Assembly: GCF_003086355.1 (NCBI RefSeq)
Contig: NZ_CP031733.1
Span: forward strand, 1,860,001 to 1,924,000
Source: Streptococcus chenjunshii
GTDB taxonomy: Bacteria > Bacillota > Bacilli > Lactobacillales > Streptococcaceae
Length of the DNA: 64,000 nucleotides
Reading direction: 5' to 3'
Of the stretch, positions 17,270 through 26,629 are shown piece by piece (position 1 is the stretch's first letter; the number at the start of each line of letters is the position of its first letter). The notes beneath the pieces are model-generated. The model saw only the letters and a list, made by a program, of their open reading frames with translations. It searched no databases and was not told where the DNA came from. Both the position numbers and the translations under genes were made by a program.

Positions 17270-17512
17270 TAAGATACAAAGCCCGTGAAAAAATCCGTAT
17301 GAAAAGGCGGTAAGTCCGAAATCTGTGATTTCGCAGACGCACCCCTGTCAAGACGGCTAGAATGCTGCGGTCGGCTGCTAAGACGACAAAGCATTCAGAC
17401 GGCTACGGCTGGCGGTAAGTCCGAAATCTGTGATTTCGCAGACGCACCCCTGTCAAGACGGCTAGAATGCTGCGGTCGGCTGCTAAGACGACAAAGCATT
17501 CAGACGGCTAGG
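17270..17512 (-). repeat. SD-anchored repeat, locus E, with duplicated module
   Basis: Right end (minus strand) GGATTTTTTCACGGGC, TTTGTATCTTA, ending 15 nt before the esterase ATG. The interior holds a 105-bp module at 17306-17410 repeated at 17411-17510 with no difference I can see. The left end is missing; other repeat sequence begins at 17513. Confidence 0.8.
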
Positions 17513-17632
17513 GAGCGGGACAAAACCCCAGACCATAACGTTCGGCATCTCGCCCCCTCAAAAAGCCTAGCAGATATTTTAAAACTTTGAAAAAGCAACT
17601 TAAAATGGCGCTAGGCTACTGCATCTTGTTTA
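17513..17632 (-). repeat. Second intergenic repeat family, copy 1
   Basis: Read on the minus strand it shares TAGCCTA, ATTTTA, GCTTTTT, a GGGGGCG block and a final GTCCCGCTC with 47775-47888. About 115 bp, diverged. Abuts repeat locus E. Confidence 0.6.
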
Positions 17633-17789
17633 TCGTACAAGCAATAATTTGGGAAGCTAGAATTTTTGTCTGCCTTCAGTCCAGCTTAGCCTTGTGACAG
17701 AACCTCGCATTATAGGTTCCCTCATTCTCCAATTTTCAAGTTCGGGCTGAGGCTGGTACAAAAGTTCCACCTTGTTTTACTTTTTTAAA

Positions 17790-17936
17790 CAGATGCGTTT
17801 GGCGCAGTGGTTGATTGGAAGTTCTTATCCCTTATTGCGCAAGGGATAGCGGCCTCCCTGATCAACTGTTCGGAGGTGGGACAACAAAGTCGAAATCGTC
17901 AGTTATGACAATTTGCCGATTTCTACCCCACTCTCA
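17790..17936 (-). repeat. Streptococcal GTGGGAC-type intergenic repeat
   Basis: On the minus strand it begins GAGTGGGGTAGAAATCG, continues GTTGTCCCACCTCCGAACAG, and ends CAACCACTGCGCC. I know a closely similar dispersed repeat from other streptococci (GTGGGACAGAAATCG...CCCACCTCC...CAACCACTGCG). No protein is encoded. The 17633-17789 and 17937-18117 stretches flanking it show nothing I can assign. Confidence 0.6.
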
Positions 17937-18117
17937 CACCCGCAACGTTTAAACCCATTCGTTTCAATATTTAGAATAACTGTTACCGTTTTCAAAATAA
18001 TTACTACTATTATACCATTCTTTTACAAAAAATACTTTTTCTATTATGTTATGTACAATCTGAAAGATACAAAAAGGCTTTGCTTTCAGAAATGACACCA
18101 GTTTTTCAACTATTAAT

Positions 18118-18183
18118 AAAAAAGTTAGAAAATGACCCCCCAAAAAAAATATTTTCGAGGTGTACTCTATTTTCTAACTTTCC
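18118..18183 (-). terminator. aroD terminator
   Basis: Stem AAAGTTAGAAAAT (18121-18133) / ATTTTCTAACTTT (18169-18181), loop of about 35 nt with its own A/T pairing, and TTTTTTATT on the minus-strand 3' side. Confidence 0.75.
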
Positions 18184-18187
18184 AAAA

Positions 18188-18943
18188 TCATTCTGCCAGT
18201 TGCAGCGTATTCAAGATACGGCGCAGCTCTCCAACCGGTACTTGACCGGGAGCTGAGGCCTGTTTGGCAGCCCCAAAGGTCGCAGCAGAGCCAAAGACTT
18301 CACCAGAAACCCGGCTGACCATGCCCAAAGCTCCCATAGACATGGTAATAAGCGGTTTAGTGATCGTTTGCTTAGCTTCTGCAGTTGCAGCCAATAAGGT
18401 CAGAACATCAGCATTTGTCTGCGGCATAACTGCAATTTTGCAGATGTCTGCCCCCTTACGGTCCATAGCTTTTAGCCGCGACACAATTTCTGCTTGACTC
18501 GGCGTAGCAAAGAAGTCATGGTTGCACATCACTATTTTAACCCCCTTGTCATGGGCAAGCGACACTGTTTCAGCAGCCTTATCCGCATCCGTAAATAACT
18601 CAAGATCCAATAAATCAGCTGCACCGTTTTCTAAAAGATCATGATAAATCGAAAAATAATCCGCTTCCGGCAGTTCTAATTCCCCGCCTTCTTTTTTTGT
18701 CCGAAAGGTGACAAGAAGAGGTTTTGCTAAAACCTGCTTAACCTTTTTAGACAGAGCGGATACCGCTCCCGGCTGAGTGACAGCATCATACCAATCAATC
18801 CGCCATTCAACCACATCACAGTCCAGATCACGCGCTTCCTCAGCAGCCGCTAAAATAGCTGTTTCTGTAACAGCAACAATCGGTACAATAATTTTTGGTC
18901 TTCCTTGGCCAAAAACAACATTTTCAACAGTAACAGTAGACAT
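18188..18943 (-). CDS. aroD: Type I 3-dehydroquinate dehydratase
   Basis: 251 residues. Converts 3-dehydroquinate to 3-dehydroshikimate by Schiff-base chemistry. Motifs: VVEWRIDWYD (substrate Arg/Glu), MCNHDFFATP with the catalytic His, CKIAVMP with the Schiff-base Lys, and ITMSMGALGMVSRVSGE for the lid. ATG at 18943 with AGAGAGGG. Last gene of a minus-strand run MFS-aroE-MFS-aroD, so it looks dedicated to quinate/shikimate use rather than aromatic amino acid synthesis. Confidence 0.9.
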   Translation of the reverse strand: MSTVTVENVVFGQGRPKIIVPIVAVTETAILAAAEEARDLDCDVVEWRIDWYDAVTQPGAVSALSKKVKQVLAKPLLVTFRTKKEGGELELPEADYFSIYHDLLENGAADLLDLELFTDADKAAETVSLAHDKGVKIVMCNHDFFATPSQAEIVSRLKAMDRKGADICKIAVMPQTNADVLTLLAATAEAKQTITKPLITMSMGALGMVSRVSGEVFGSAATFGAAKQASAPGQVPVGELRRILNTLQLAE

Positions 18944-19035
18944 AAATTCCCTCTCTCTTTGATAAAACCCAATGAGGGCTTTAAACGTTTTAACTGTGAA
19001 AAAGGAATGGGAAGTTAGTTCCCATCCTCTCTCTT

Positions 19036-20232
19036 TTATTTCGAAGCTTTTGTATCAATAGTTTGATAGTAGCGAATAAAGACAATGACAGCAATCACGA
19101 AACCAATCACAGCAAAAATAGTATCCATCCACATAACATTTTGGATAGAAATCCGTCCGCCGATAAATGGTACGGCAAAGGAGGCAATTGATCCAAAGGT
19201 ATAGAAGATAGACGTAATCGTTCCTTTACCTGCAGGGAACATTTCTCCCATAACAGTTAAGCCCAGCTGCATAACACCGCCGGCAGCAAAGAAACCGACC
19301 AGCACAGAACCAACCACAAGAACTGTAGCTGATGGGAACATCGTCATTGCACCTATCGCAATCATAGACATAAAGGTATAAGGCAGAACCAAGTTAACAG
19401 GGCGAATCTTTAACCCAACCAAAGCGGTAAAGGCTACACAGATTAGAGTACCTGTTGAATAATAAGAAAGTAAAAGTGAAGCTGCATTGTTGGACATACC
19501 AGCAGCTGCTTTAGCATAAGCAGAGATGAACTGAGAAATCGTGTAGAAGGTAGCCTGTGAAATGAAACCGTAAACGACAAAGGCTGCACCTTCAATAAAC
19601 ATGTTCGGTTTAGCTTTAAAGACTGTTGTTGTTTCTTCTGGCTTCTCTTCACCTGCTGCCTCAGCGGCCTTAGCATCTTCATCCGGGAAAGGAACCTTCC
19701 AAATCCAGAAAGCATTTAAAATCAAAACAATAGCAGCAATATAGAATGACAGTTGATACATTCCCAGTGTTGATGCCAAAATGAGAATCCAAGGCAAAAT
19801 CCACTGACCGATTTGTACCGCTGCTTTGATCAAAACAGTTGCTGTACCTGCATGTTTCGGAAAAGATTCCATAAGCGCAGGATACGTTCCAGAATCCAAG
19901 AAGGAGTTAGCAATTCCGGCAATGACCGTCAGTATCATAGCCACAGTAATATTCGGTGCATAAATCAAACCAAGGAAGTACAGAACATAGCTGGCTATTC
20001 CCAAGAAGACAAAGGGTTTACGCCCGAATAAATCTGACAGATAGCCAGAAAAAACAATGGCAATCAGCCGCCCGATTCCAAGCATTGAAACAACTGTCAT
20101 GACACCGGCAGTATCCGTATGCCATTGCAGAGCTAAAGCATCCGAATTTTGTGAGATAATGATAACCCCAATCCCATGAATAATATAATTAATATAAAGA
20201 GATAAGGCGGTTGGAAAATATTTTTTCTCCAT
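19036..20232 (-). CDS. MFS transporter (quinate/shikimate-type candidate)
   Basis: 398 residues, 12 predicted helices with a charged central loop (about 185-205, rich in Glu/Ala/Lys). MFS loop 2-3 motif reads GYLSDLFGRKPF. Clearly paralogous to the protein at 21201-22343 (shared ISQN near the N-terminus, GIGRLI, SDxFGRK, FLDSGTYP, MGEMFPAGKG). Sits between aroE and aroD, so uptake of quinate, shikimate or dehydroshikimate is the natural guess. Closely related membrane carriers for other acids cannot be excluded. Confidence 0.75.
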   Translation of the reverse strand: MEKKYFPTALSLYINYIIHGIGVIIISQNSDALALQWHTDTAGVMTVVSMLGIGRLIAIVFSGYLSDLFGRKPFVFLGIASYVLYFLGLIYAPNITVAMILTVIAGIANSFLDSGTYPALMESFPKHAGTATVLIKAAVQIGQWILPWILILASTLGMYQLSFYIAAIVLILNAFWIWKVPFPDEDAKAAEAAGEEKPEETTTVFKAKPNMFIEGAAFVVYGFISQATFYTISQFISAYAKAAAGMSNNAASLLLSYYSTGTLICVAFTALVGLKIRPVNLVLPYTFMSMIAIGAMTMFPSATVLVVGSVLVGFFAAGGVMQLGLTVMGEMFPAGKGTITSIFYTFGSIASFAVPFIGGRISIQNVMWMDTIFAVIGFVIAVIVFIRYYQTIDTKASK

Positions 20233-20267
20233 ATTGTAAAGTTCCTACTTTCTTTTTTATAAAACGA

Positions 20268-21140
20268 TTAATCCAGTCCTAAAGCCTGTTTAACATGAGC
20301 AATCGGCATCTCTTCGCCAGTAATTAAGTTAAAGGCCTCCGCCCCTTGGTAAAGCATCATACCTAACCCGTTGTAAGCCTGTTTTGCCCCATGTTCGCGG
20401 GCAAAACGAAGGAGTTTAGTCTCAGCCGGACTGTAGACAACATCAAAAATAACAAGATCAGGACGAATCAAGTCCGGATCGGTGATCAGACTTTCATCTT
20501 GGAGCGGTTTCATACCGACACTTGTTGCATCGATGTAAACTGAACTTTCAGACAGAGATTTCTTAAAAGCCTCTTGATCAGCAAGCGGTGTAACAGTCGC
20601 TAAGGTAGTTGTTTTTTCATTAATCTTGCGCGCATTCTCACGAGCTGTTGCATAATGCTCATCGTCAGCGTTGAAAATACGAATTTCCTTAGCACCGTCA
20701 AGTGCGGCTTGAATAGCAATCGCTGTGCCGGCACCACCAGCACCTGTAAGTGTTACAATACGGTCCTTAATTTCAACACCTTCCTCGCGAAGAGCGCGCA
20801 TGCAGCCTGTGCCATCAGTCACATGTCCAACCAAATGACCGTTTTGGTTTACTACCGTATTAACTGCACCGGCCATTTCTGCAGCTGGGGATAATTCATC
20901 TAATAAAGGAATGATTTTCTGCTTATTAGGCATTGAAACATTTGATCCTTTAATATCAAGGGCACGAATCCCTTTTACGGCATCTTCTAACTGTTCATTG
21001 CCGACTTCAAAAGCAAGATAAGCATAATCCATTCCATTTTTGGCAAATGCTTCATTCCACATTGTAGGGGAAAGACTGTGGCGAATCGGAGTCGCAATAA
21101 GACTGACAAGGAGTGTATGACCGTTTAGACGTTCTGCCAT
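20268..21140 (-). CDS. aroE: Shikimate/quinate dehydrogenase (AroE family)
   Basis: 290 residues from the ATG at 21140 (AAGAGG 8 nt upstream); a GTG three codons earlier is less likely. [18 protein letters not shown] binds substrate, [10 protein letters not shown] carries the catalytic Lys, NTVVN follows, and [13 protein letters not shown] is the NAD(P) loop. The acidic residue at IFNADDE (strand 2 end), rather than the NRT-type Arg/Thr, suggests NAD preference, as in catabolic quinate/shikimate dehydrogenases such as YdiB. Context (two transporters, aroD, LysR) also favours a catabolic role. Confidence 0.85.
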   Translation of the reverse strand: MAERLNGHTLLVSLIATPIRHSLSPTMWNEAFAKNGMDYAYLAFEVGNEQLEDAVKGIRALDIKGSNVSMPNKQKIIPLLDELSPAAEMAGAVNTVVNQNGHLVGHVTDGTGCMRALREEGVEIKDRIVTLTGAGGAGTAIAIQAALDGAKEIRIFNADDEHYATARENARKINEKTTTLATVTPLADQEAFKKSLSESSVYIDATSVGMKPLQDESLITDPDLIRPDLVIFDVVYSPAETKLLRFAREHGAKQAYNGLGMMLYQGAEAFNLITGEEMPIAHVKQALGLD

Positions 21141-21200
21141 AATTTTCACCTCTTTATTTTTTTATAGTCACCATTCTTCAGGCAGAATGATGAAAGACCC

Positions 21201-22343
21201 TTATTTTTTTAAAATCTTAGTATAACGAACCTTGACCACCGAAACAGCCAGGAAACCGATAAAGGCTAAGAAAATATTATAAGCAAAAGTAAGATAGGTT
21301 GACTTTTCAGCCATCAATCCTGTAAGGTAAGGCGTTATCATAACTGAAACAGCCGTTGCAAAAGAATAAAAACTTGTAACTAAGCCTTTACTGCCCGGAA
21401 AAAATTCCAGCAAAACAGCCAGACCTAGCTGCCAGATACCGCCCGCAGCGAAAATCCCTACTGCTAAACTTGCCGTTACTAAGGACAGGAAAGAAGGGAA
21501 AAGCAGCATATAGATCATTGCTCCTCCTGTGATAAACAAACACCATAAGATTAAATTGGGAATGTTGGCCTTCTGTTTCACAATAAAGGATGTTGCAAAA
21601 ACAGAAAACAGAGAAGAAATGCTGTAAACACTGACAAATAATAAACTGTCCGCTTCTGAAATATTAAGCACTTCCTGAGCAAAAGTCGGAATCCACAGCA
21701 CAAAAATATTAAAGAGCGATACTGAAACAAAAGAAAAAATCAGCAAGGCCAAACCTTCAATCTGAATCTTAGCCTTGGGTATTTTGTGTGCGGTAATAAT
21801 CGTTTTCAAAATAGCCTGACTGTCCGGATAAGAAAAGCGCAGCAGCAGACAAAAATTAAGAAACAGACCCAAAGCACAAAACCAAAAAGACCAGCCGAAA
21901 TAAATATCATAATTAAGACTCCAGCGAACAACAAAAGGAAGAATAAACTGTCCCAGTGAAATAAAAGCCTTATTCATCACACTGAGAGCACTGCTGTCGT
22001 GTTCTTTCGGAAAAGCTTCATTAACAACAGGATAAGTTGATGTATCCAAAAAAGCATTGCCAACACCAGCAAGCAAAGCCACAAAGAAGGCCTGCAGATA
22101 GTGCTTGGTATAAACCAGGCCGGCAAAAAAGAAGAGGTTAGCCAGCACGCCAAGCAATACTGTATATTTCCTGCCGAAACGGTCCGAAAACCAGCCTGAG
22201 AAATTTAAAGAAATAAGCCGTCCCAAACCGATTGCACTGACAACCAAACTGACTTGGCTGACACTCGCAGCCCATCTGTCCTGAAAGAGATGCAAATTCT
22301 GTGAAATAATAATAGAAGCGATCCCTTGAAAAAAATAGTTCAC
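21201..22343 (-). CDS. MFS transporter, paralogue; 5' end uncertain
   Basis: 380 residues as readable from the GTG at 22343, with about 11-12 helices. That start would cut into helix 1 and has no ribosome site. In-frame coding continues upstream (KTKSYIPLIASLY), matching the paralogue's N-terminus (EKKYFPTALSLY), but contains no ATG, GTG or TTG. AAGGAGG (22394-22400) and a GTG at 22388-22390 sit in another frame; one extra base in the A5 run at 22373-22377 would join them. This may be a frameshift, a sequencing error or an unusual start. First gene of the MFS-aroE-MFS-aroD run. Confidence 0.65.
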   Translation of the reverse strand: MNYFFQGIASIIISQNLHLFQDRWAASVSQVSLVVSAIGLGRLISLNFSGWFSDRFGRKYTVLLGVLANLFFFAGLVYTKHYLQAFFVALLAGVGNAFLDTSTYPVVNEAFPKEHDSSALSVMNKAFISLGQFILPFVVRWSLNYDIYFGWSFWFCALGLFLNFCLLLRFSYPDSQAILKTIITAHKIPKAKIQIEGLALLIFSFVSVSLFNIFVLWIPTFAQEVLNISEADSLLFVSVYSISSLFSVFATSFIVKQKANIPNLILWCLFITGGAMIYMLLFPSFLSLVTASLAVGIFAAGGIWQLGLAVLLEFFPGSKGLVTSFYSFATAVSVMITPYLTGLMAEKSTYLTFAYNIFLAFIGFLAVSVVKVRYTKILKK

Positions 22344-22414
22344 ATACAGACTGGCTATTAAGGGAATATAACTTTTTGTTTTGAAAACACTTTCCTCCTT
22401 ACAATAATAGTCTC

Positions 22415-22460
22415 GTGATTTATTTCACTAATAATTATAGCAAATTCCGATTTATAAATC
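22415..22460. promoter_or_regulatory. Candidate LysR-type binding region
   Basis: Between divergent genes lie GTGA...TCAC (22415-22428) and the perfect palindrome GATTTATAAATC (22449-22460). LysR-type regulators commonly bind such dyads between their own gene and the target operon. Assignment is inferred. Confidence 0.45.
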
Positions 22461-22564
22461 CAATGAATTTTTCAAATGAATATGATAAAATATATTTATT
22501 AAACTATACTAATCAGTACTATATTTCAGCAGCTTTTTCTGCTATTTTTAGAAAGTTATTTTTT

Positions 22565-23473
22565 ATGAATATACAGCAGCTTGAATATTTTGTTAATCTG
22601 GCTCAAACAGAGCATATGACAAAATCAGCAACACTCCTGAATACCTCTCAGCCCAGTCTCAGCTACAGCATCCATGAATTGGAAAAAGAACTGGGAGTTC
22701 CTCTGTTTGAAAAGAAGGGGCGCAATATCCGGCTGACAAAGTACGGCAGGCTTTACTATTCTTATGTCCAAGATGCGCTCAATCAGCTGCACCTAGGCAA
22801 TGATTATTTAAAAAATGCAATTGATCCTTTCAAAGGCAAGGTGGACTTTGGCTTCATTTACACGATGGGGTCGCTGACTGCCCCAAAATTAACTAAAGAA
22901 TTTTCTCAGCATTATCCTCAGGTTACTTTTCATTTCAGTCAAAACAACAGCCGTGAATTGCTTGAAGAACTAAATAGAGGAGATATCGATATTGCTCTGG
23001 TGTCTTCAATCGATGGTTATCCGGACTTAAGCTTTGAGGCTTTTACAGAAGAGGAATTGGTTGTGATTGTCCCTAAGCAGCATTCATTAGCTCAGCAAAA
23101 AAACATAAAGCTTGAAGAAATTATTCAGGAAAAACTGGTCTACTATAATCAAAACAGCGGCCTTCGCCACTACTTAGACCAATTATTTGCCGACTTCGGA
23201 CTAACCGTTGATCCAGTTGTTGAAGTTGAAGAAGATCACACTATCCTAGGCTTTGTAGCCCAGAATTACGGCATTGCCGTCATTCCCAATATCCCATCTA
23301 TTTCTGCCTACCCTGTTAAAAAACTGCAGATCGCCAGCCGCTTCCAGCCACGACGTATTTTTTTGGCAACACGCAGAAAAGGATTCATTTCTCCGACAGT
23401 TGCTGCCTTCAGGGACTTTTGTCTAAAGAAAGCTGCGAGCTCAAAATCCTCAAAACAGGCTGAGAATCCATAA
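22565..23473 (+). CDS. LysR-family transcriptional regulator
   Basis: 302 residues from the ATG at 22565. The open frame extends upstream but the family begins MNIQQLEYFVNLAQ. N-terminal winged helix at 1-62 (TSQPSLSYSIHELEKELGVPLFEKKGRNIRLT), then the LysR substrate domain to the end. Divergent from the MFS-aroE-MFS-aroD operon and convergent with the OYE fusion gene, the arrangement of the Listeria QuiR regulator that responds to shikimate (named from knowledge). Inducer here is inferred only. Confidence 0.85.
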   Translation: MNIQQLEYFVNLAQTEHMTKSATLLNTSQPSLSYSIHELEKELGVPLFEKKGRNIRLTKYGRLYYSYVQDALNQLHLGNDYLKNAIDPFKGKVDFGFIYTMGSLTAPKLTKEFSQHYPQVTFHFSQNNSRELLEELNRGDIDIALVSSIDGYPDLSFEAFTEEELVVIVPKQHSLAQQKNIKLEEIIQEKLVYYNQNSGLRHYLDQLFADFGLTVDPVVEVEEDHTILGFVAQNYGIAVIPNIPSISAYPVKKLQIASRFQPRRIFLATRRKGFISPTVAAFRDFCLKKAASSKSSKQAENP

Positions 23474-23577
23474 ACAAATGGTTTTGGTGTTTTTTCTAAC
23501 AGCCAGATTTATGAAACCCCAAAACACTGCATAACAAATGAATACGGCCTTTGACAGCTGGTTAAGTTATATATTGA

Positions 23578-23604
23578 GAGGCTGGGATAAAGCATCCCAG
23601 CCTC
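23578..23604. terminator. Bidirectional terminator between lysR and OYE fusion genes
   Basis: GAGGCTGGGAT/ATCCCAGCCTC, perfect 11-bp arms around 5 nt, with CTTTAATTT on the plus side. Confidence 0.75.
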
Positions 23605-23620
23605 CTTTAATTTACCAAAA

Positions 23621-26539
23621 TTAATCATTGGTACTTCTGTAAACACTCTCAGCTGCCAGTTTCCCTGAAGTCAGTGCCCAAGCATTATTGGCTCCGGATG
23701 GCGAATCCGTCCCCATAACACCGCCGACAACTTCTCCGGCAGCATAAAGACCTTCAATCAGGCTGCCTTGACTGTTAACAACCTGTAAATTAGTATTGAC
23801 AACTAAACCGCCCATGGTTGTAGCAAAACGCGGCTTTTGTTCTACTAGATAGTATGGACCCTGTCCGACCGGTTTCTGTAAAAATTGATGCTGGCGGTCA
23901 AAGTCCTGATCTCTGCCGTCTGCTACAAACTGGTTGTAACGGCTGACAGTATTAACAAGGCTGTTTTTATCCATACCAGCCAGCTTAGCCAATTCCTCTA
24001 ATGTGTCAGCATGGAAGAAATAAGGGGTTTGGCTGCCATTATTATCCAGCCACTGCTTGATATCAATCTGCGAAATACCGCCTTCTGCCACTTCTTCTTT
24101 AAAAATATCAAAATGTTCCTGATCCATCAAAATATAAAGCATCTTAGGATCCTGCTCCATCAGTACATCCAGAATGTCATGGTTGCTGGCACGTTCATTG
24201 ACGACACGCTGACCATTGGTATTAACCAGCAAAGCATTTTCACGCAAAACAGCAATATTGCCGCCGATAGTTGATTTAGCAACGCCAGTTGATACTTCAA
24301 TACCATTGGGATAAATTTTCCCATATTCCATCATCCGCGTTGCAGCTTCAATGCCGTGTGCCTGCGCCATCAGCAGACCTTCACCCATTGAACCGTTGGT
24401 TCCGTAGAAAAGCACATCCCTCAACTCTTCACTGAGAAGGTTCTTATTATGCCCGTAACCGCCGGTTGTTAAAATAACTGCTTTTGCAGTAATTTGATGG
24501 GTTTTGCCGCTCTCTTCGATCGCTGTCAGACCGCTGACACCGCCTTTGCCATCTGAAATCAGCTTAGTAGCTTTGGTATTAAGATAAAGTTTGACAGAGC
24601 TCTCTGCCATTTTTTGCCGAACAGCTGCTGCAAACCCATGGCCTCCATCTTCATAAGCCAATTCCCGATCACGGCTGTACTCTGCAAGAATATGAAGACC
24701 TTCAGTCATATCATACCGTACACCTACATAATCATGCACCCAGTCAGTTGTCTGTCCGACATTGTCAGCCAGCAGAGCCAGCAGTTCAACAACGTTTTTA
24801 TTATTACCGTTTTTAAGAAAATCAGCTACCATAAGCAAAGCAGAATCGTCACTTACCCCTGCCTGCTTTTGTAATTTAGAGCCCATGACAACCTGATTGC
24901 CGCCTGAAACAGAAATGGCACCACCGATAAAGCTAAGCTTTTCAAGCATAACAACGGAAAGCCCCTCTTGTTCGGCCCGAAGTGCAGCTGCAATCCCAGC
25001 AGCTCCGCCGCCAACAACAACAACATCAAACGTCTCATCAACAACTTCTGTTGAACGTTCTCTAACCGGTTTAGGACGTGCTTTTAAAACCTCAACACTT
25101 TCTTGACCGCCAGCTAATTCTACAGCTTCTGCTACTCCATCTATAACTCCTTGGGAGGTAGCCGAAGCACCGCTGACAGCATCAACATTCAGCGTCTGAG
25201 CTGAGATGATTTGTTCAGGCAATGTGTCAATAACGGTATCGGAGAGACCTTCTGACTCTCCTGAATTGTCAATAGTGATCTGAGTAATCCGGTCATCAGA
25301 AAAACTGACAACCATCGGCAGATCGTTATTATGTCCCCTGGCTGTAACCTCATAATCCCCTGCTTTAAAGTGCAGTTTTGCCTTTAACAGCTCTTGCAAA
25401 CGCTCTGCTTTTCGTTTTTCCTCCTCAGCATCTTTAACCAAAAAGAACGTTTCATCCATAAACTTCCAGAGTGGAATCGGAATCACCAATTCCTGACGCT
25501 GATGGATATCGGCAAAGTCTTGTACAGGTTCATTATGGCGCACCTTTTCAACCCAATCGGGCTCTACTAAAAAGGCCTTTCCAACGGCAACTAAGTCATA
25601 GCCAAGTTCAAGCGCTTGGTCGGCATCCTTACGCTGAACAATCGCCCCAACTCCCATAACTGGAATAGCTGCTAAAGCTTCTGAACGCTGCTCAAGATAT
25701 TTTTCAATCAACAAGGTAGGATCTGTCGTATCTACAATGGAACCGCGAGTATAAGCTCCCATAGAAAAGTGAACATAATCTAAACCGTATTCTGCAATTG
25801 TATTCAAAAAATACATGGTATCATCAAAACGAATACCCGGCTCTTCCAATTCCTCAGGAGAAAAGCGGTAACCTAAAATAAAATTCGCAGCCCCTTCTTC
25901 TTTAATGACAGCTTTTACTGCCTTAATCACCTCAATGGCAAAATGAGCCCTTTTACTGCGCGAGCCGCCCCAAGCATCTGTACGCCGATTAGAATGAGGA
26001 GAGAAAAACTGCTGCAAAAGATAAGTATTGGCACCATGAAGCTCGATCCCATCAAAACCAGCTTTAATAGCACGTCGAGCTGCATTAGCAAAGAGCTGAA
26101 TCATGTCTAAAACTTGCTGATGAGTCATCTCTGTTGGAACTGGAGCATTTGGACGCAGAGCAGCTACAGGACTGGGAGCTATTGGGATAGCACCGCCGTT
26201 CATATCCGGAAAAGCCATACGTCCAGCATGATAAATCTGAGCAACAGCCAAAGAACCTTTAGCCTTGATCGTCTTAGCTAAATAAGAGAGACTCTCGACT
26301 TTATCATCGCTGTCAATTCCCAGAGCCCCGGAAAAGCCGCGCCCTTTATCTTCGATAAAACAGCTCTCAACAACAATCATTGCCGCATCTCCGGAACGAT
26401 GCTCATAATAATCCAGCAGTTCCTGCGGAACACTACCGTCAAAATATGCGGATTCGGTTGTCATCGGAGACATAGCGATACGGTTTTTCAGCGTCACACC
26501 TGACACAGGTAAAGTGAGTTCTTCAAATAAATGTGACAT
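23621..26539 (-). CDS. OYE / FMN-bind / flavocytochrome c fusion, probable NADH:2-enoate reductase
   Basis: 972 residues in three domains. Residues 1-370 are an Old Yellow Enzyme-type NADH:flavin domain (SPMTTES, HGANTYLLQQFFSPHSNRRTD, GVGAIV). About 385-475 is an FMN-bind domain ending in DAVSGASAT, the covalent flavinylation site with Ser where Thr is usual. 500-972 is a FAD-binding fumarate-reductase-like domain (VVVGGGAAGIAAALRAE, GGYGHN, GANNAW). Such fusions are cytoplasmic NADH-dependent reductases of fumarate, acrylate or cinnamates. Shikimate is itself a 2-enoate and caffeate could come from chlorogenate; both fit the neighbours. Likely an anaerobic electron sink. Confidence 0.8.
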   Translation of the reverse strand: MSHLFEELTLPVSGVTLKNRIAMSPMTTESAYFDGSVPQELLDYYEHRSGDAAMIVVESCFIEDKGRGFSGALGIDSDDKVESLSYLAKTIKAKGSLAVAQIYHAGRMAFPDMNGGAIPIAPSPVAALRPNAPVPTEMTHQQVLDMIQLFANAARRAIKAGFDGIELHGANTYLLQQFFSPHSNRRTDAWGGSRSKRAHFAIEVIKAVKAVIKEEGAANFILGYRFSPEELEEPGIRFDDTMYFLNTIAEYGLDYVHFSMGAYTRGSIVDTTDPTLLIEKYLEQRSEALAAIPVMGVGAIVQRKDADQALELGYDLVAVGKAFLVEPDWVEKVRHNEPVQDFADIHQRQELVIPIPLWKFMDETFFLVKDAEEEKRKAERLQELLKAKLHFKAGDYEVTARGHNNDLPMVVSFSDDRITQITIDNSGESEGLSDTVIDTLPEQIISAQTLNVDAVSGASATSQGVIDGVAEAVELAGGQESVEVLKARPKPVRERSTEVVDETFDVVVVGGGAAGIAAALRAEQEGLSVVMLEKLSFIGGAISVSGGNQVVMGSKLQKQAGVSDDSALLMVADFLKNGNNKNVVELLALLADNVGQTTDWVHDYVGVRYDMTEGLHILAEYSRDRELAYEDGGHGFAAAVRQKMAESSVKLYLNTKATKLISDGKGGVSGLTAIEESGKTHQITAKAVILTTGGYGHNKNLLSEELRDVLFYGTNGSMGEGLLMAQAHGIEAATRMMEYGKIYPNGIEVSTGVAKSTIGGNIAVLRENALLVNTNGQRVVNERASNHDILDVLMEQDPKMLYILMDQEHFDIFKEEVAEGGISQIDIKQWLDNNGSQTPYFFHADTLEELAKLAGMDKNSLVNTVSRYNQFVADGRDQDFDRQHQFLQKPVGQGPYYLVEQKPRFATTMGGLVVNTNLQVVNSQGSLIEGLYAAGEVVGGVMGTDSPSGANNAWALTSGKLAAESVYRSTND

Positions 26540-26600
26540 AAGAGATCCTTTCCTAAATATATGCTAGCTTGATTAAAAATGTAAGCCCTTTTTTGACTTT

Positions 26601-26629
26601 ATTATATAGTTTTTTAGAAAGTTTGTGAA
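26601..26629 (-). promoter_or_regulatory. Promoter of the OYE fusion gene
   Basis: Minus strand TTCACA (26624-26629), 17-nt spacer, TATAAT (26601-26606). GGAAAGGA precedes the ATG at 26539. The 26630-26930 stretch beyond it is AT-rich then repeat-like and shows no gene I can support. Confidence 0.65.
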
